Below are positions 9,328-18,035 of a DNA stretch of 64,000 nt, in pieces. A program made the translations under genes and the position numbers. The notes beneath the pieces were generated by a model. That model did no database searches. It was not told where the DNA came from and saw only the letters and a list, made by a program, of their open reading frames with translations. Source of the stretch: DASQBT01 sp963782495 (GTDB lineage: Bacteria; Pseudomonadota; Gammaproteobacteria; Burkholderiales; Thiobacillaceae); NCBI GenBank assembly GCA_963782495.1, contig CAWAJU010000009.1:310001-374000 (forward strand), in the 5' to 3' direction. Position 1 is the first letter of the stretch. Every line of letters begins with the position of its first letter.

Positions 9328-9770
9328 ACATGAGATCGACAATTGGTTTGGCCTTGATGTTGGGGCTGCTGTTGGTGCCCGTTGCGCGTGCCGAGCCCCC
9401 GAAGAGCGTGCAGGTGGAAGTCAATTTTCTGCTGGGCTATATCGAAGGATCCGGATGCGATTTCTATCGCAATGGCACCTGGCACGACTCGAAAGCGGCA
9501 CAAGAACATATACGCGACAAGTACAAATATCTGGCGGCACGAGACCAGATCGGCACGACCGAAGATTTCATTGAAAAGGCGGCCACCAGGAGCAGCTTTA
9601 CCGGGCAAGCGTATGAGGTGAGGTGTAATGGTGGAACATCCATGCCGACTAATCGGTGGCTGCGCGAGGAACTTGCGCGATTGCGGACATTAGGGCGTGT
9701 TGACACGCTTTGGTTCAATAACGGCCTTGCACTGACTGCGCCCAAGCCACTATCCCACTGTTGGGACTGA
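9324..9770 (+). CDS. DUF5329 family secreted protein
   Basis: 148 aa with a cleavable signal peptide (residues 1-23, ending VARA). The mature part has VNFLLGYIEGSGCDFYRNGT, KYKYLAARDQIGTTEDFIE and NRWLREELARLR, matching DUF5329, a periplasmic family of unknown function. It starts inside the stop codon of the phospholipase D gene, so the two are translationally coupled and may act on the same envelope process. Confidence 0.8.
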   Translation: MNMRSTIGLALMLGLLLVPVARAEPPKSVQVEVNFLLGYIEGSGCDFYRNGTWHDSKAAQEHIRDKYKYLAARDQIGTTEDFIEKAATRSSFTGQAYEVRCNGGTSMPTNRWLREELARLRTLGRVDTLWFNNGLALTAPKPLSHCWD

Positions 9771-9833
9771 TGGCGCCAAGTCCGCGCGCGACAGGGCGCG
9801 CGGTCGGAGCCGGAATTTGCTTACGCCTTTGCT

Positions 9834-10277
9834 TCAGTGGTCACGGCCGTAATTGTGATTGTCGCCGCGGCGGTCATTCTGATCCCCACGATGGCCATCC
9901 CGCCCGTGCTCGCCGCGGCGGTCATCCTGCCGATTACCATGCTGTTGCCGGTAACGCGGAGCGTATTCGCGGTTGTACCAACTGTCCCGCACAAACAGGA
10001 CCCGCTCGCCGCAGGCGTTGTATTCGCGGCAGTGCCTGCTCCAATGTCTCGCGTGGGCCAGAGGTACATGCAGATAGATCGGCGCGCGGCCCAGGTCTAC
10101 CCGCTCGACCATCGTCGGGTGACGATAGATCACCTGTGGCTGAGGGTGGCCACCGATGTCCAGTCGCCCATAGAAGCCGGGCTGACCAATGTTGAGCGAG
10201 ATGCCAAGGTCGGCAGCGAATGCCGGGGTCGTGGCGCTGAAGGCGGCTAAAGCCGCTGCGATCAGAAAACGTTTCAT
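9834..10277 (-). CDS. Secreted hypothetical protein, Arg/His/Asp-rich tail (copy 1)
   Basis: 147 aa. The start at 10277 has CAGGAG upstream. A signal peptide MKRFLIAAALAAFSATTPAF is followed by NIGQPGFYGRLDIGGHPQPQ, PIYLHVPLAHARHW and HCREYNACGERVLFV, then a low-complexity tail rich in R, D, H and N. A close paralogue lies at 39208-39648. Both copies directly follow a BON-domain gene, so the pair was duplicated as a unit. No domain name or function can be assigned. Confidence 0.7.
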   Translation of the reverse strand: MKRFLIAAALAAFSATTPAFAADLGISLNIGQPGFYGRLDIGGHPQPQVIYRHPTMVERVDLGRAPIYLHVPLAHARHWSRHCREYNACGERVLFVRDSWYNREYAPRYRQQHGNRQDDRRGEHGRDGHRGDQNDRRGDNHNYGRDH

Positions 10278-10443
10278 GTTGAAACTCCTGTTATTGAGGC
10301 GTGGCAACCCTCAATTCGCGTGAAATGAAGGTAACCGCTGTTTGTTCTGAATGGATTCAGGCTGAGCCGGGATCGCGCCGCGCAATCTTGAACGATGCAC
10401 TGGACGCATCCGGTCTGATTGGATTCTGCTTTGACGCAAAATC

Positions 10444-10809
10444 CTAATCGTCCTTCTTGATCTGCAGATTGCTCTGGACGGACGTTACGCCTTCCGTTCC
10501 ACGCGCAATTGAAACTGCTTTGTCGGCCTGTTCCTGGGTTCTGACGATGCCGCCCAAAACAACCATGCCCATGTCGTCGGTGTCGACCTTGATCTGCACC
10601 AGGCTCTTCACCTTTTCCGCGGCCAACTTGGCCTTGATTTTGGTGGTAATCACCGAGTCCTTGACGAAGGTCATGGGATGCGTGCGGTCCGAGTCGGCGT
10701 CGGCGGCATGGGCCGCGACGGGGGCCAGCAGGCTGCCGATGATGAAACACGCTGTTGCGAGTTGAGTTTTTATGGTGTTTCTTTGCTTAACGATTGGCGA
10801 AGTCGGCAT
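10444..10809 (-). CDS. BON-domain periplasmic protein (single BON)
   Basis: 121 aa from the ATG at 10809. After the signal (ending VAAHAA) comes one BON domain: FVKDSVITTKIKAKLAAEKV, VDTDDMGMVVLGGIV, QADKAVSIARGTEGVTSV. BON domains bind phospholipid or envelope surfaces; OsmY is the best-known member. The triple-BON protein at 38222-39067 is its paralogue. In that paralogue the start lies 12 residues later; here the aligned codon is ATA, so the upstream ATG was chosen. The next gene downstream (9834-10277) is probably co-transcribed. Confidence 0.75.
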   Translation of the reverse strand: MPTSPIVKQRNTIKTQLATACFIIGSLLAPVAAHAADADSDRTHPMTFVKDSVITTKIKAKLAAEKVKSLVQIKVDTDDMGMVVLGGIVRTQEQADKAVSIARGTEGVTSVQSNLQIKKDD

Positions 10810-10834
10810 GATGCCGCGATCTTGACACGGTATC

Positions 10835-10850
10835 TGTTCGCTGGAACACA
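10835..10850. promoter_or_regulatory. Crp-like palindrome upstream of BON gene (imperfect)
   Basis: TGTTCGCTGGAACACA keeps the left half fully, while the right half departs at its CG. It lies 26 bp from the annotated ATG, which is close for a promoter operator and suggests the true start may be further inside. Confidence 0.4.
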
Positions 10851-11031
10851 TAGCGCAAGAAGGAAGCGCTTGGCTTGGGACTACCCGGCTTCAAGCGAAC
10901 TGACCAGGCCGGTCTCACGGCTGTCGTTGGGCTATGATGGAAATCGGACGCGCGTCGCATGGCCGTGACCGCCGGGCAGTCTGTCAATGGTGTACGTCCC
11001 TGATTGCGGGCTCATGGTTCCATTTCCCCTG

Positions 11032-11047
11032 CGTGCGGTATCGAACG
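11032..11047. promoter_or_regulatory. Crp-like palindrome upstream of coiled-coil gene
   Basis: CGTGCGGTATCGAACG matches eight of ten fixed positions, with only the outer base changed on each side. It lies 58 bp before the ATG at 11106. Confidence 0.5.
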
Positions 11048-11105
11048 GTCCGCTGGGGCAGTTCATGCCATGCTGAACCATGACCGTTTTGTGAGGGATC
11101 AGACC

Positions 11106-11531
11106 ATGTATTTTCGATTTCTTGCCAGCTTGGCAGTCACGCTCTCCGTCTTCTTTTCCGGAACGCTATTTGCTCAGGACCAGGAAAGCATTCTTGAAAT
11201 CAAACAACTCCAGGCTGCAATATCGGTCATCAACTCGGAACTCAAGGCCGATCTCGATCAGATTCTGATGTTGGAAGAGGCGATCAAGTTAAACGCCCGG
11301 ACCTCACTGGAGGGGCAGGGGCGCTCACCCGATCCGGTGTTGTATGACGATGTGGCAGCGGCGCAGCGACGGGCGATCGAACGCGAGACTGCGATGAATG
11401 CGCGACTCGACGCGCTTCTGGCGCGAAGCGCTACGCTCGATGCAAGGAAACAGCCGCTCCTGGAGCGAATTCAGGAGCTTAGCCTGCTGCCGCAGGAACC
11501 GGTAACGACTCCGGGGAACACGCAGAAGTAA
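11106..11531 (+). CDS. Secreted coiled-coil hypothetical protein
   Basis: 141 aa from an ATG preceded by GAGGGA. A signal peptide MYFRFLASLAVTLSVFFSGT is followed by a mature part predicted almost wholly helical, with repeated charged heptads (ILEIKQLQAAISVINSELKA; LDALLARSATLDARKQPLLE). This suggests a periplasmic coiled coil. I recognise no family. It carries its own Crp-like site upstream and ends 91 bp before a MITE-like element. Confidence 0.6.
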   Translation: MYFRFLASLAVTLSVFFSGTLFAQDQESILEIKQLQAAISVINSELKADLDQILMLEEAIKLNARTSLEGQGRSPDPVLYDDVAAAQRRAIERETAMNARLDALLARSATLDARKQPLLERIQELSLLPQEPVTTPGNTQK

Positions 11532-11622
11532 AGTCTTGGAGGTAGGGTCCATCACCCCGTGTTTAACAGGCCAGGCGTTCTTGAATATGTACGCCCGACC
11601 CGTTGTTGGACGGCGCGGGACC

Positions 11623-11889
11623 AGGGCCTGTTCACACTAATTTCACGCCTGCGACGGCGCCGATTCGGGATGCAGCCCGCGAAGCGAGACGCGCCGCAGT
11701 GCGAGTCACTGCAAGCGGCTTGCGACAAAGGGATGCGCCCGAATCGGCCCGTCCCGAAGGGTTGCTGCGAGAAAGCGCGTCTGCTGCGTTGAACCGCTTG
11801 GCAAGGGATCGCCCTTGCCAGCGCGTCGCGCCTTGCATCCATCACTTTCTCGCAGCAACGCAGATGCGAAATTAGAGTGAACAGGCCCT
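11623..11889. mobile_element. MITE-like element, 267 bp (copy 1)
   Basis: The ends are inverted repeats beginning AGGGCCTGTTCAC and continuing TCTAATTTCGC or ACTAATTTCAC. The interior carries no transposase. Another 267-bp copy lies at 35663-35929 in the opposite internal orientation, and a 52-bp copy made of the two ends lies at 33683-33734. All three are preceded by ACC. No clear target duplication was found. The right end covers two bases of the sodB stop codon. Confidence 0.8.
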
Positions 11890-12508
11890 AGCCAAGATTG
11901 TCGGCCGCAAATCCCCAATTGATCAGCTTGTCGAGCACGGCATTCACGTAGTCAACGCGGCGGTTCTGGTAGTCCAGATAGTAGGCATGTTCCCACACGT
12001 CGATTGCCAGTAGCGGTTTCGCTGTCGTGGTCAGCGGTGTTCCCGCATTGTCGGTCTTGACCACCCTCAGTGCGCTGCCTTCAACCACGAGCCAGGCCCA
12101 GCCGCTGCCAAACTCGGTGGCCGCTGCTGTCGCCAGTTCCCTCATGCATGCATCCAAACTGCCGAATGAAGCCTCGATCCTTTGCTTCAGTGCTGCCGGG
12201 GGCGCACCTCCGCCATTCGGGCGTAAACTGCGCCAGTAGAAAGTGTGGTTCCAGGCTTGCGCTGCATTGTGGAAGATTGCGACCTTGTCGACTTTGTTGG
12301 CAGTGGCGGTGATAAGGCTCTCTAACGAAAGCTCGGCAAGCGCCGTTCCTGCGATAAGTTTGTTCAAGGTTTCGACGTACCCTTTGTGGTGCTTGCCATA
12401 GTGGAACCCGATCGTCTTGTCAGAAATCACGGGGCCCAACGCATCTTGCGAATACGGCAACGACGGCAGAACATGCAGCGGGGTGTCAGTACTGTGAAGT
12501 TGGGTCAT
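11888..12508 (-). CDS. sodB: Superoxide dismutase, Fe/Mn family, Fe-type
   Basis: 206 aa. The start at 12508 has AAGGAGC upstream. Metal ligands are H36 (FHYGKHHKGYV), H88 (AWNHTFYW), D170 and H174 (IDVWEHAYYLDYQ). NAAQAWNHTFYW and FGSGWAWLV resemble iron-dependent SodB of enterobacteria, though metal use is not certain from sequence. It converts superoxide to peroxide in the cytoplasm. The stop codon TAG lies across the end of the MITE-like element, so the insertion set or trimmed the C-terminus. Confidence 0.92.
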   Translation of the reverse strand: MTQLHSTDTPLHVLPSLPYSQDALGPVISDKTIGFHYGKHHKGYVETLNKLIAGTALAELSLESLITATANKVDKVAIFHNAAQAWNHTFYWRSLRPNGGGAPPAALKQRIEASFGSLDACMRELATAAATEFGSGWAWLVVEGSALRVVKTDNAGTPLTTTAKPLLAIDVWEHAYYLDYQNRRVDYVNAVLDKLINWGFAADNLG

Positions 12509-12793
12509 TTGAGAACGCTCCTTTTCGTTACAGGGGTCGGCCAGCGCTAGGGCACGGCGCCGGTAGGGATATTTGACCAAGATCCCATCCCGGGGTTTCA
12601 GCTTGCCATGCATTTCGACGCGTGTTCAGTTTGGCGAGGTGCCGGTACTCGTATCCTCCCGAATCACACGCGCATTGGAAAAACAGTCGTCAGACTGACG
12701 CTCGTCGTTTCCACGCCATCAGCGAATTCAATATTGAAAACGTGGGGGCACTGACTCGAATATCCAGGAAGCCTAAGCATCCGTGGACGGTAC

Positions 12794-12809
12794 TGTACGG
12801 TATCGAACA
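12794..12809. promoter_or_regulatory. Crp-like palindrome upstream of efflux operon
   Basis: TGTACGGTATCGAACA matches the consensus at all fixed positions. It lies 136 bp before the efflux outer-membrane gene at 12945 and 286 bp before divergent sodB. The rest of the 12509-12944 gap shows nothing else. Confidence 0.6.
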
Positions 12810-12944
12810 GACTCGACCCGACGTGGTCGGGTAAGGTGCAAACGTCGGTCGCAACGACTTTTGGGATACCGGCGCGTTGAGCTTGAAAAGACATGACCGC
12901 TGTCCAGAACCATATTGCAATGCGCTCACACACTCGGATCTTCG

Positions 12945-14438
12945 ATGACTAATGCCCGACTGAACCATGACCCCCATCCGCGCTGGCCGCGCCTAGGCCG
13001 GATCGTTGTGGGCGGGCTGGTGATAAGCCTGTACGGTTGCGCCTCGGTGGCGCCGCAAAACGCCGCACCCCTTGGTGTCGATGTGCCGGCCGCATGGTCT
13101 GCGGCCGATGCCCCCCCGGCGCGCGCCTCGTCCTCGCTGGCACAGTGGTGGTTGCGCTTCGATGACCCGCTGCTTGCCGGTCTGGTTGACCAGGCCTTGC
13201 AGGCCAATACCGACGTGAAGGCTGCGCAGGCCGCGCTGCGCCAAGCCCGTGCGCTGCGTGATGTTGCGGCGGCCGAACTGCTGCCGGCGGTGGATGCTTC
13301 GGCATCGGCAAGGCACGACACTACCGGTGTCAAAAGCGGCAGCAGAAGCAGTCGCAACGCCTTCAACGCCGGACTGGATGCGAGCTGGGAGCTTGACATT
13401 TTCGGCGCCAACCGCAGTGCGCTGGAGGCAAGCGAAGCAAGCGCCCAGGCCAGCGCAGCGAATCTGGGCGACGTACAGGTGTCGATCGCTGCCGAGGTCG
13501 CGCTCGATTACATCACGCTGCGCGGCACCCAGGCGCGGCTGGCGATTGCCGAGGACAACCTGGCCACCCAGCAGGACACCCTGGAGATCACGCAATGGCG
13601 TCTGCAAGCCGGCCTGGTCAGCTCGCTGGATGTCGAGCAGGCGCGCGCATCTGCCGAACAGACCCGCGCCCAGTTGCCGGCGCTGCAGACCAGCATCGAA
13701 CAGGGCCGTCATGCTCTCGCGGTGCTGACCGGCCAGCCGCCGGCCGCCTTGTCGGCAGTGCTGGCCGCGAGCAGCCCGGTACCGCGGGCGGCCGACGACC
13801 TGGCGCTCTCGATTCCAACCGACACGCTGCGCCAGCGGCCCGACGTGCGCGCCGCCGAACATCAGGTGACAGCCGCCCTGGCTCGTGTAGCGCAAGCCAA
13901 TGCAGCGCGCCTACCGCGCTTCAATCTCGGTGGTTCAGTGGGTCTGAGCGCGCTGGCGCTGGGTTCGCTGACCAACGGCGCTTCGGTGGTCAGCGCGCTG
14001 CTGGCCAGCGTGTCGATGCCGGTGTTCGACGGCGGCGCGACGCGCGCCCAGGTGCGCGCACAGCAGGCCGCACTCGACCAGGCCAGCATGGCCTATCAGG
14101 CCGCGGTGCTGACGGCGCTGAAGGACGTGGAAGATGCGCTGGTCGCGCTGCGCGGCGACCGCGAGCGCCTGCTGCGCGTGCAAAACGCCGCCGAGGCGGC
14201 CGGCAACGCTGCGCTGCTCGCGCGCCAGCTCTACGGCAGCGGGCTGGTGGACTTCCAGACCGTACTCGACACCCAGCGCACCCAACTCAACACGCAGGAC
14301 AGCGTGGCCAGCGCCAGCGCCGACCTCGGTGCCGACCATGTGCGTTTGTACAAGGCACTGGGCGGCGGCTGGCGGCCTGACGGCGGCGACGTGATCACCG
14401 CCCCCATCGCAGACGCCACCAGGAATCCCCGTTCATGA
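12945..14438 (+). CDS. Efflux outer-membrane lipoprotein, NodT/OprM family
   Basis: 497 aa from the ATG at 12945. The signal ends ISLYGCAS, a lipobox. Two outer-membrane efflux (TolC-like) repeats follow, with SLAQWWLRFDDPLLAGLVDQ near the start of the mature protein and SWELDIFGANRSALEAS, DTLRQRPDVRAAEHQ and SVSMPVFDGGATRAQV at the usual places. It forms the trimeric exit channel of a tripartite pump. It overlaps the adaptor gene by four bases, so the next three genes are its partners. No strong ribosome site is seen. Confidence 0.9.
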   Translation: MTNARLNHDPHPRWPRLGRIVVGGLVISLYGCASVAPQNAAPLGVDVPAAWSAADAPPARASSSLAQWWLRFDDPLLAGLVDQALQANTDVKAAQAALRQARALRDVAAAELLPAVDASASARHDTTGVKSGSRSSRNAFNAGLDASWELDIFGANRSALEASEASAQASAANLGDVQVSIAAEVALDYITLRGTQARLAIAEDNLATQQDTLEITQWRLQAGLVSSLDVEQARASAEQTRAQLPALQTSIEQGRHALAVLTGQPPAALSAVLAASSPVPRAADDLALSIPTDTLRQRPDVRAAEHQVTAALARVAQANAARLPRFNLGGSVGLSALALGSLTNGASVVSALLASVSMPVFDGGATRAQVRAQQAALDQASMAYQAAVLTALKDVEDALVALRGDRERLLRVQNAAEAAGNAALLARQLYGSGLVDFQTVLDTQRTQLNTQDSVASASADLGADHVRLYKALGGGWRPDGGDVITAPIADATRNPRS

Positions 14439-15763
14439 ACACTCCGATCCCATCCCCCGCAGTTGCGCCGTCCCCCGGCCCTGACAGCGCAACAGACCTC
14501 GCCGCCCTGCTCGACGAACCCACGTTGCGCGCCTGGTACCGCCGCCCCACGCTGTGGGCCGGTGTCGTGCTGCTGGCCCTGGTTGCCGCCGGCCTGTGGT
14601 ACTGGCAAGCGGGCCGGAGCGCCAATGCGGCACCCAGCTACACTACACAGACCGTGGCGCGCGGCAACCTGACGCTGACCGTCACCGCCAACGGCACGCT
14701 GCAGCCGACCCGCTCGATCAGCATCGGCAGCGAGCTCTCGGGCACGGTGCTGAAGGTCAACGTCGACGTCAACGACCGCGTCAAGAAGGGCCAGGTGCTG
14801 GTCGAGCTCGACACCGCCAAGCTGCGCGACCAGATCCTGCGCTCGCGCGCCTCGCTGGCGGTGGCGAAGGCGAAGGTCGCGCAGACTGTGGCGACGGTCA
14901 AGGAAGCGCGGGCCGGCCTGGCGCGCTTCGAGGAAGTCGCGCGCCTGTCGGGCGGCAAGGTGCCATCCAAGACCGAGCTCGATACCGCCCGCGCGACGCT
15001 TGAGCGTGCGACGGCCGACGAGGCCAGCGCCCGCGCCAGCGTCACCGACGCGCAGGCGGCGCTGTCCACCGACGAGATCAACCTGTCCAAGGCGTCGATC
15101 AGCGCACCCGCCGACGGCGTGGTGCTCACCCGCAGCGTCGACCCCGGCAATGCGGTGGCAGCGTCGCTTCAAGCCGTAACGCTGTTCACCCTGGCCGATG
15201 ACCTGAGCAAACTGCGCCTCTGGGTCTATGTCGATGAGGCCGATGTGGGTTCCGTCAAGATAGGGCAGAACGCCACGTTTACCGTCAGCGCCTACCCGGC
15301 CCGCAAGTTTCCCGCGCGCATCACCCGCGTCGGCTTCGGTTCGACCATCACCGACAACGTGGTCACCTACCTGACCTACCTCGATGTGGACAACAGCGAC
15401 CTGAGCCTGCGCCCAGGCATGACCGCCACCGCGACCATCACCGCGACGCAGCGCAACGACGTGCTGCTGGTGCCCAGCAGTGCGCTGCGCTTTGCGCCGA
15501 CGGCCGCGGGGGACGCCAAACCAGCGGCCAGCGGCGGCATCGTCTCCAGCATGATTCCGCGCATGCCCGGCCGCGCCCACAAGTCGGCCTCGGGATCCGG
15601 CGCCTCGGCGTCGCGCCAGGTCTGGGTGTTGCGCGATGGCAAGGCGGCGGCGGTGGCGGTGACGCCGGGGATCAGCGACGGACGCATGACCGAGATCACC
15701 GGCGGCAATCTGCAAGCCGGCATGCAGGTGATCACCGACCAGAAGACTGCGGCGGCAAAATGA
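14435..15763 (+). CDS. macA: Periplasmic adaptor of MacA type
   Basis: 442 aa. One N-terminal transmembrane helix (about 40-60) is preceded by a cytoplasmic Ala/Pro stretch. A lipoyl half-motif (SIGSELSGTVLKVNVDVNDR, VKKGQVLVELD), a long coiled-coil hairpin, the second lipoyl half (ASISAPADGVVL) and a beta-barrel domain follow. This is the MacA/HlyD pattern, linking an ABC transporter to the TolC-like channel. Start and stop both overlap neighbours by four bases. Substrate (macrolide, peptide or lipid) is not shown by the sequence. Confidence 0.88.
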   Translation: MNTPIPSPAVAPSPGPDSATDLAALLDEPTLRAWYRRPTLWAGVVLLALVAAGLWYWQAGRSANAAPSYTTQTVARGNLTLTVTANGTLQPTRSISIGSELSGTVLKVNVDVNDRVKKGQVLVELDTAKLRDQILRSRASLAVAKAKVAQTVATVKEARAGLARFEEVARLSGGKVPSKTELDTARATLERATADEASARASVTDAQAALSTDEINLSKASISAPADGVVLTRSVDPGNAVAASLQAVTLFTLADDLSKLRLWVYVDEADVGSVKIGQNATFTVSAYPARKFPARITRVGFGSTITDNVVTYLTYLDVDNSDLSLRPGMTATATITATQRNDVLLVPSSALRFAPTAAGDAKPAASGGIVSSMIPRMPGRAHKSASGSGASASRQVWVLRDGKAAAVAVTPGISDGRMTEITGGNLQAGMQVITDQKTAAAK

Positions 15764-16590
15764 GCACGGCAATAGCGAGGCAAGCGCTTTCGCCTGGACC
15801 GGTGGACCCGGTTGCCGGTATCGCTCATGGCTCCGCGCCGCGTGGCGATGCACCGGCCCCTGCGCTCCCGGTGATCCCCGGCATGCCATTGATCCGCCTG
15901 CGCGGCGTCACCAAGCGCTACGGTACCGGCCAGGCCGAACTGATGGCGCTGAAGGGCATCGACCTCGAGGTCAGCGCCGGCGAGTTCGTCGCGATCATGG
16001 GACCGAGTGGGTCCGGCAAATCCACCGCGATGAACATCCTCGGCTGCCTCGACACGCCCAGCGCCGGGCAGTACCTGTTCCATGGCGCGCATGTGGAAGC
16101 GCTGTCGCGCGACCAGCGCGCGCGGCTGCGCCGCCGTTACCTGGGTTTCGTGTTCCAGGGTTTCAACCTGCTGGCGCGCACCTCGGCGCAGGAAAACGTC
16201 GAGCTGCCGCTGCTATACCGCGGCGAGAGCGCGGCGCTGCGGCATGCGGCGGCGGCCAAGGCGTTGCAGTCGGTGGGCCTGGGCGGCTGGGAACATCACA
16301 CCCCGAGCGAGTTGTCCGGCGGGCAGCAGCAGCGCGTCGCCATCGCCCGCGCCATCGTCACCGAACCGGCGGTGCTGCTGGCCGACGAGCCGACCGGCAA
16401 CCTCGACACCCAGCGCAGCCAGGAAATCATGGAACTGCTGCGCGGCCTGAATATCAACCACGGCATCACCGTGCTGATGGTCACCCACGAACCCGACATG
16501 GCAGCCTATGCGCAACGCCAGGTGCACTTCCTCGACGGTCTGGTGCACAGCGATGCGCCGAATCCGCATCCGGTGCCGGCGGCGGCGTAG
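15760..16590 (+). CDS. ABC transporter ATPase of MacB/LolD type
   Basis: 276 aa with an unusual 40-residue Pro/Ala-rich N-terminal extension. ATPase motifs are complete: Walker A GPSGSGKST, Q-loop FQGFNLL, signature LSGGQQQR, Walker B VLLADEPTG and H-loop VTHEPD. In classic MacB the ATPase and permease are one chain; here they are two genes, as in many MacB-like systems. It energises export through the permease encoded next. Confidence 0.9.
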   Translation: MSTAIARQALSPGPVDPVAGIAHGSAPRGDAPAPALPVIPGMPLIRLRGVTKRYGTGQAELMALKGIDLEVSAGEFVAIMGPSGSGKSTAMNILGCLDTPSAGQYLFHGAHVEALSRDQRARLRRRYLGFVFQGFNLLARTSAQENVELPLLYRGESAALRHAAAAKALQSVGLGGWEHHTPSELSGGQQQRVAIARAIVTEPAVLLADEPTGNLDTQRSQEIMELLRGLNINHGITVLMVTHEPDMAAYAQRQVHFLDGLVHSDAPNPHPVPAAA

Positions 16591-16595
16591 CCACC

Positions 16596-17810
16596 ATGCT
16601 GCTCAACACCCTGCTCCTCGCGCTGCGCTCGATCCGCCGCAACCTGCTGCGCTCGTTCCTGACCATCCTCGGCATTGTGATCGGCGTCAGCGCGGTGATC
16701 ACCATGGTGACGCTGGGCCATGGCGCCACCCAAGCCGTGCAGGCGCAGATTTCCAGCCTCGGCAGCAACCTCTTGATGGTGCGTACGGGTCAGCGCCAGG
16801 GCCCCGGCGGCGGGGGTGGCGGCGGCGGTGCACCCTCATTCAAGGAGGCCGATGCCGATGCGATCCTGGACCAGATCGGCGGCATCCAGGCGGTGGCGCC
16901 CGAGGGCCGCATCGGCGTGACGGTCATTGCCAACGGCCGCAACTGGGCCACCAACGTCAGCGGCAGCAGCAATGCCTGGTTCGTCACCGGCAACTGGAAG
17001 CTCGCCTCCGGGCGCATGTTCACCGACGCCGAGCAGCAGGCCGGCGCGGCCGTCTGCGTCATCGGTGAGACGGTGCGGCGCGAAATCTACGGCGGCACCC
17101 GCGGCCTCGGCGAGCAACTGCGCATCAAGCAGTTCTCCTGCGAAGTGATCGGCGTGCTGGCCAGCAAGGGTCAGGCGGCGATGGGTAACGACCAGGACGA
17201 CACGGTGCTGGTGCCGCTGCACACGCTGCAGCGGCGCGTTACCGGCAACCAGAAGGTTGCCACCCTGCTGGTGTCGATGCAGGAAGGCAGCGACAGCACG
17301 CGGGTGAAAGCCAGCCTGACGCAACTGCTGCGCGAGCGCCGCAAGCTCGCCGACGGCGACGACGACAACTTCAACGTGCTCGACACCAAGCAACTCGCCG
17401 AAACGATCTCGGGCACGACCCAGGTGATGACCACGCTGCTCGGCGCCGTGGCTGCGGTGAGCCTGCTGGTGGGCGGCATCGGTATCATGAACATCATGCT
17501 GGTCAGCGTCACCGAACGGACCCGGGAAATCGGCCTGCGCCTGGCCATCGGCGCGCTGGAGCGCGAGGTGCTGCTGCAGTTCCTGATCGAGGCGGTGGTG
17601 CTGGCGGCGCTAGGCGGAATCGTCGGCATCGTCATCGCCACCGCCGCGTCGATGGTGCTGGCCAGCGTCATGAATGTGCCCTATGTGTTCGACCCGACCA
17701 TCAACCTGCTGTCCTTCGTGTTCTCGGCCGGCATCGGCGTGCTGTTCGGTTACTTCCCCGCCCGGCGAGCCGCGCAGATGGATCCGATCGAAGCGCTGCG
17801 CCACGAGTGA
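16596..17810 (+). CDS. ABC transporter permease of MacB type
   Basis: 404 aa. One helix at the N-terminus (about 20-45), a periplasmic MacB core domain with a glycine run (GGGGGGG, about 70-80), then three C-terminal helices with the FtsX-like segment VGGIGIMNIMLVSVTERTRE and the closing ARRAAQMDPIEALRHE. This is the permease half of a mechanotransmission-type exporter. It starts five bases after the ATPase stop. Confidence 0.9.
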   Translation: MLLNTLLLALRSIRRNLLRSFLTILGIVIGVSAVITMVTLGHGATQAVQAQISSLGSNLLMVRTGQRQGPGGGGGGGGAPSFKEADADAILDQIGGIQAVAPEGRIGVTVIANGRNWATNVSGSSNAWFVTGNWKLASGRMFTDAEQQAGAAVCVIGETVRREIYGGTRGLGEQLRIKQFSCEVIGVLASKGQAAMGNDQDDTVLVPLHTLQRRVTGNQKVATLLVSMQEGSDSTRVKASLTQLLRERRKLADGDDDNFNVLDTKQLAETISGTTQVMTTLLGAVAAVSLLVGGIGIMNIMLVSVTERTREIGLRLAIGALEREVLLQFLIEAVVLAALGGIVGIVIATAASMVLASVMNVPYVFDPTINLLSFVFSAGIGVLFGYFPARRAAQMDPIEALRHE

Positions 17811-18035
17811 GGCGCGGTGTTTTCAAAGCTGGACCTTGGTTTGAGACTGAAAGCGGTGGCATGAGTTGAGGAGCGGGACTGAACCGATAAATGCCCCGTT
17901 AAAACAGGGATTGGCGCGGGGGCTTTCGGCGGCCAGAACAGTCCTTTGCGAGGCAGCATGATTGAACAGATGAACATCCCGTCTTCCCCGCGCAAGGGTC
18001 GTTCGTGAGGGTTGGAAGGATGGCCGCTTGTCGGC

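Noticed and set aside
11559..11875. Short protein frames inside the 267-bp elements (for example 11559-11792)
   Set aside because: They recur only because the element recurs; no ribosome sites and no protein-like conservation beyond the DNA itself.
14231..15889. 552-codon open frame on the minus strand
   Set aside because: Antisense to the MacA-type adaptor gene in GC-rich DNA, where long spurious frames are common. Composition is Arg/Gly/His-rich with no domain.
17795..17825. Terminator after the MacB-type permease
   Set aside because: GCGCC...GGCGC gives only a five-base stem and the T run is interrupted; too weak to list.
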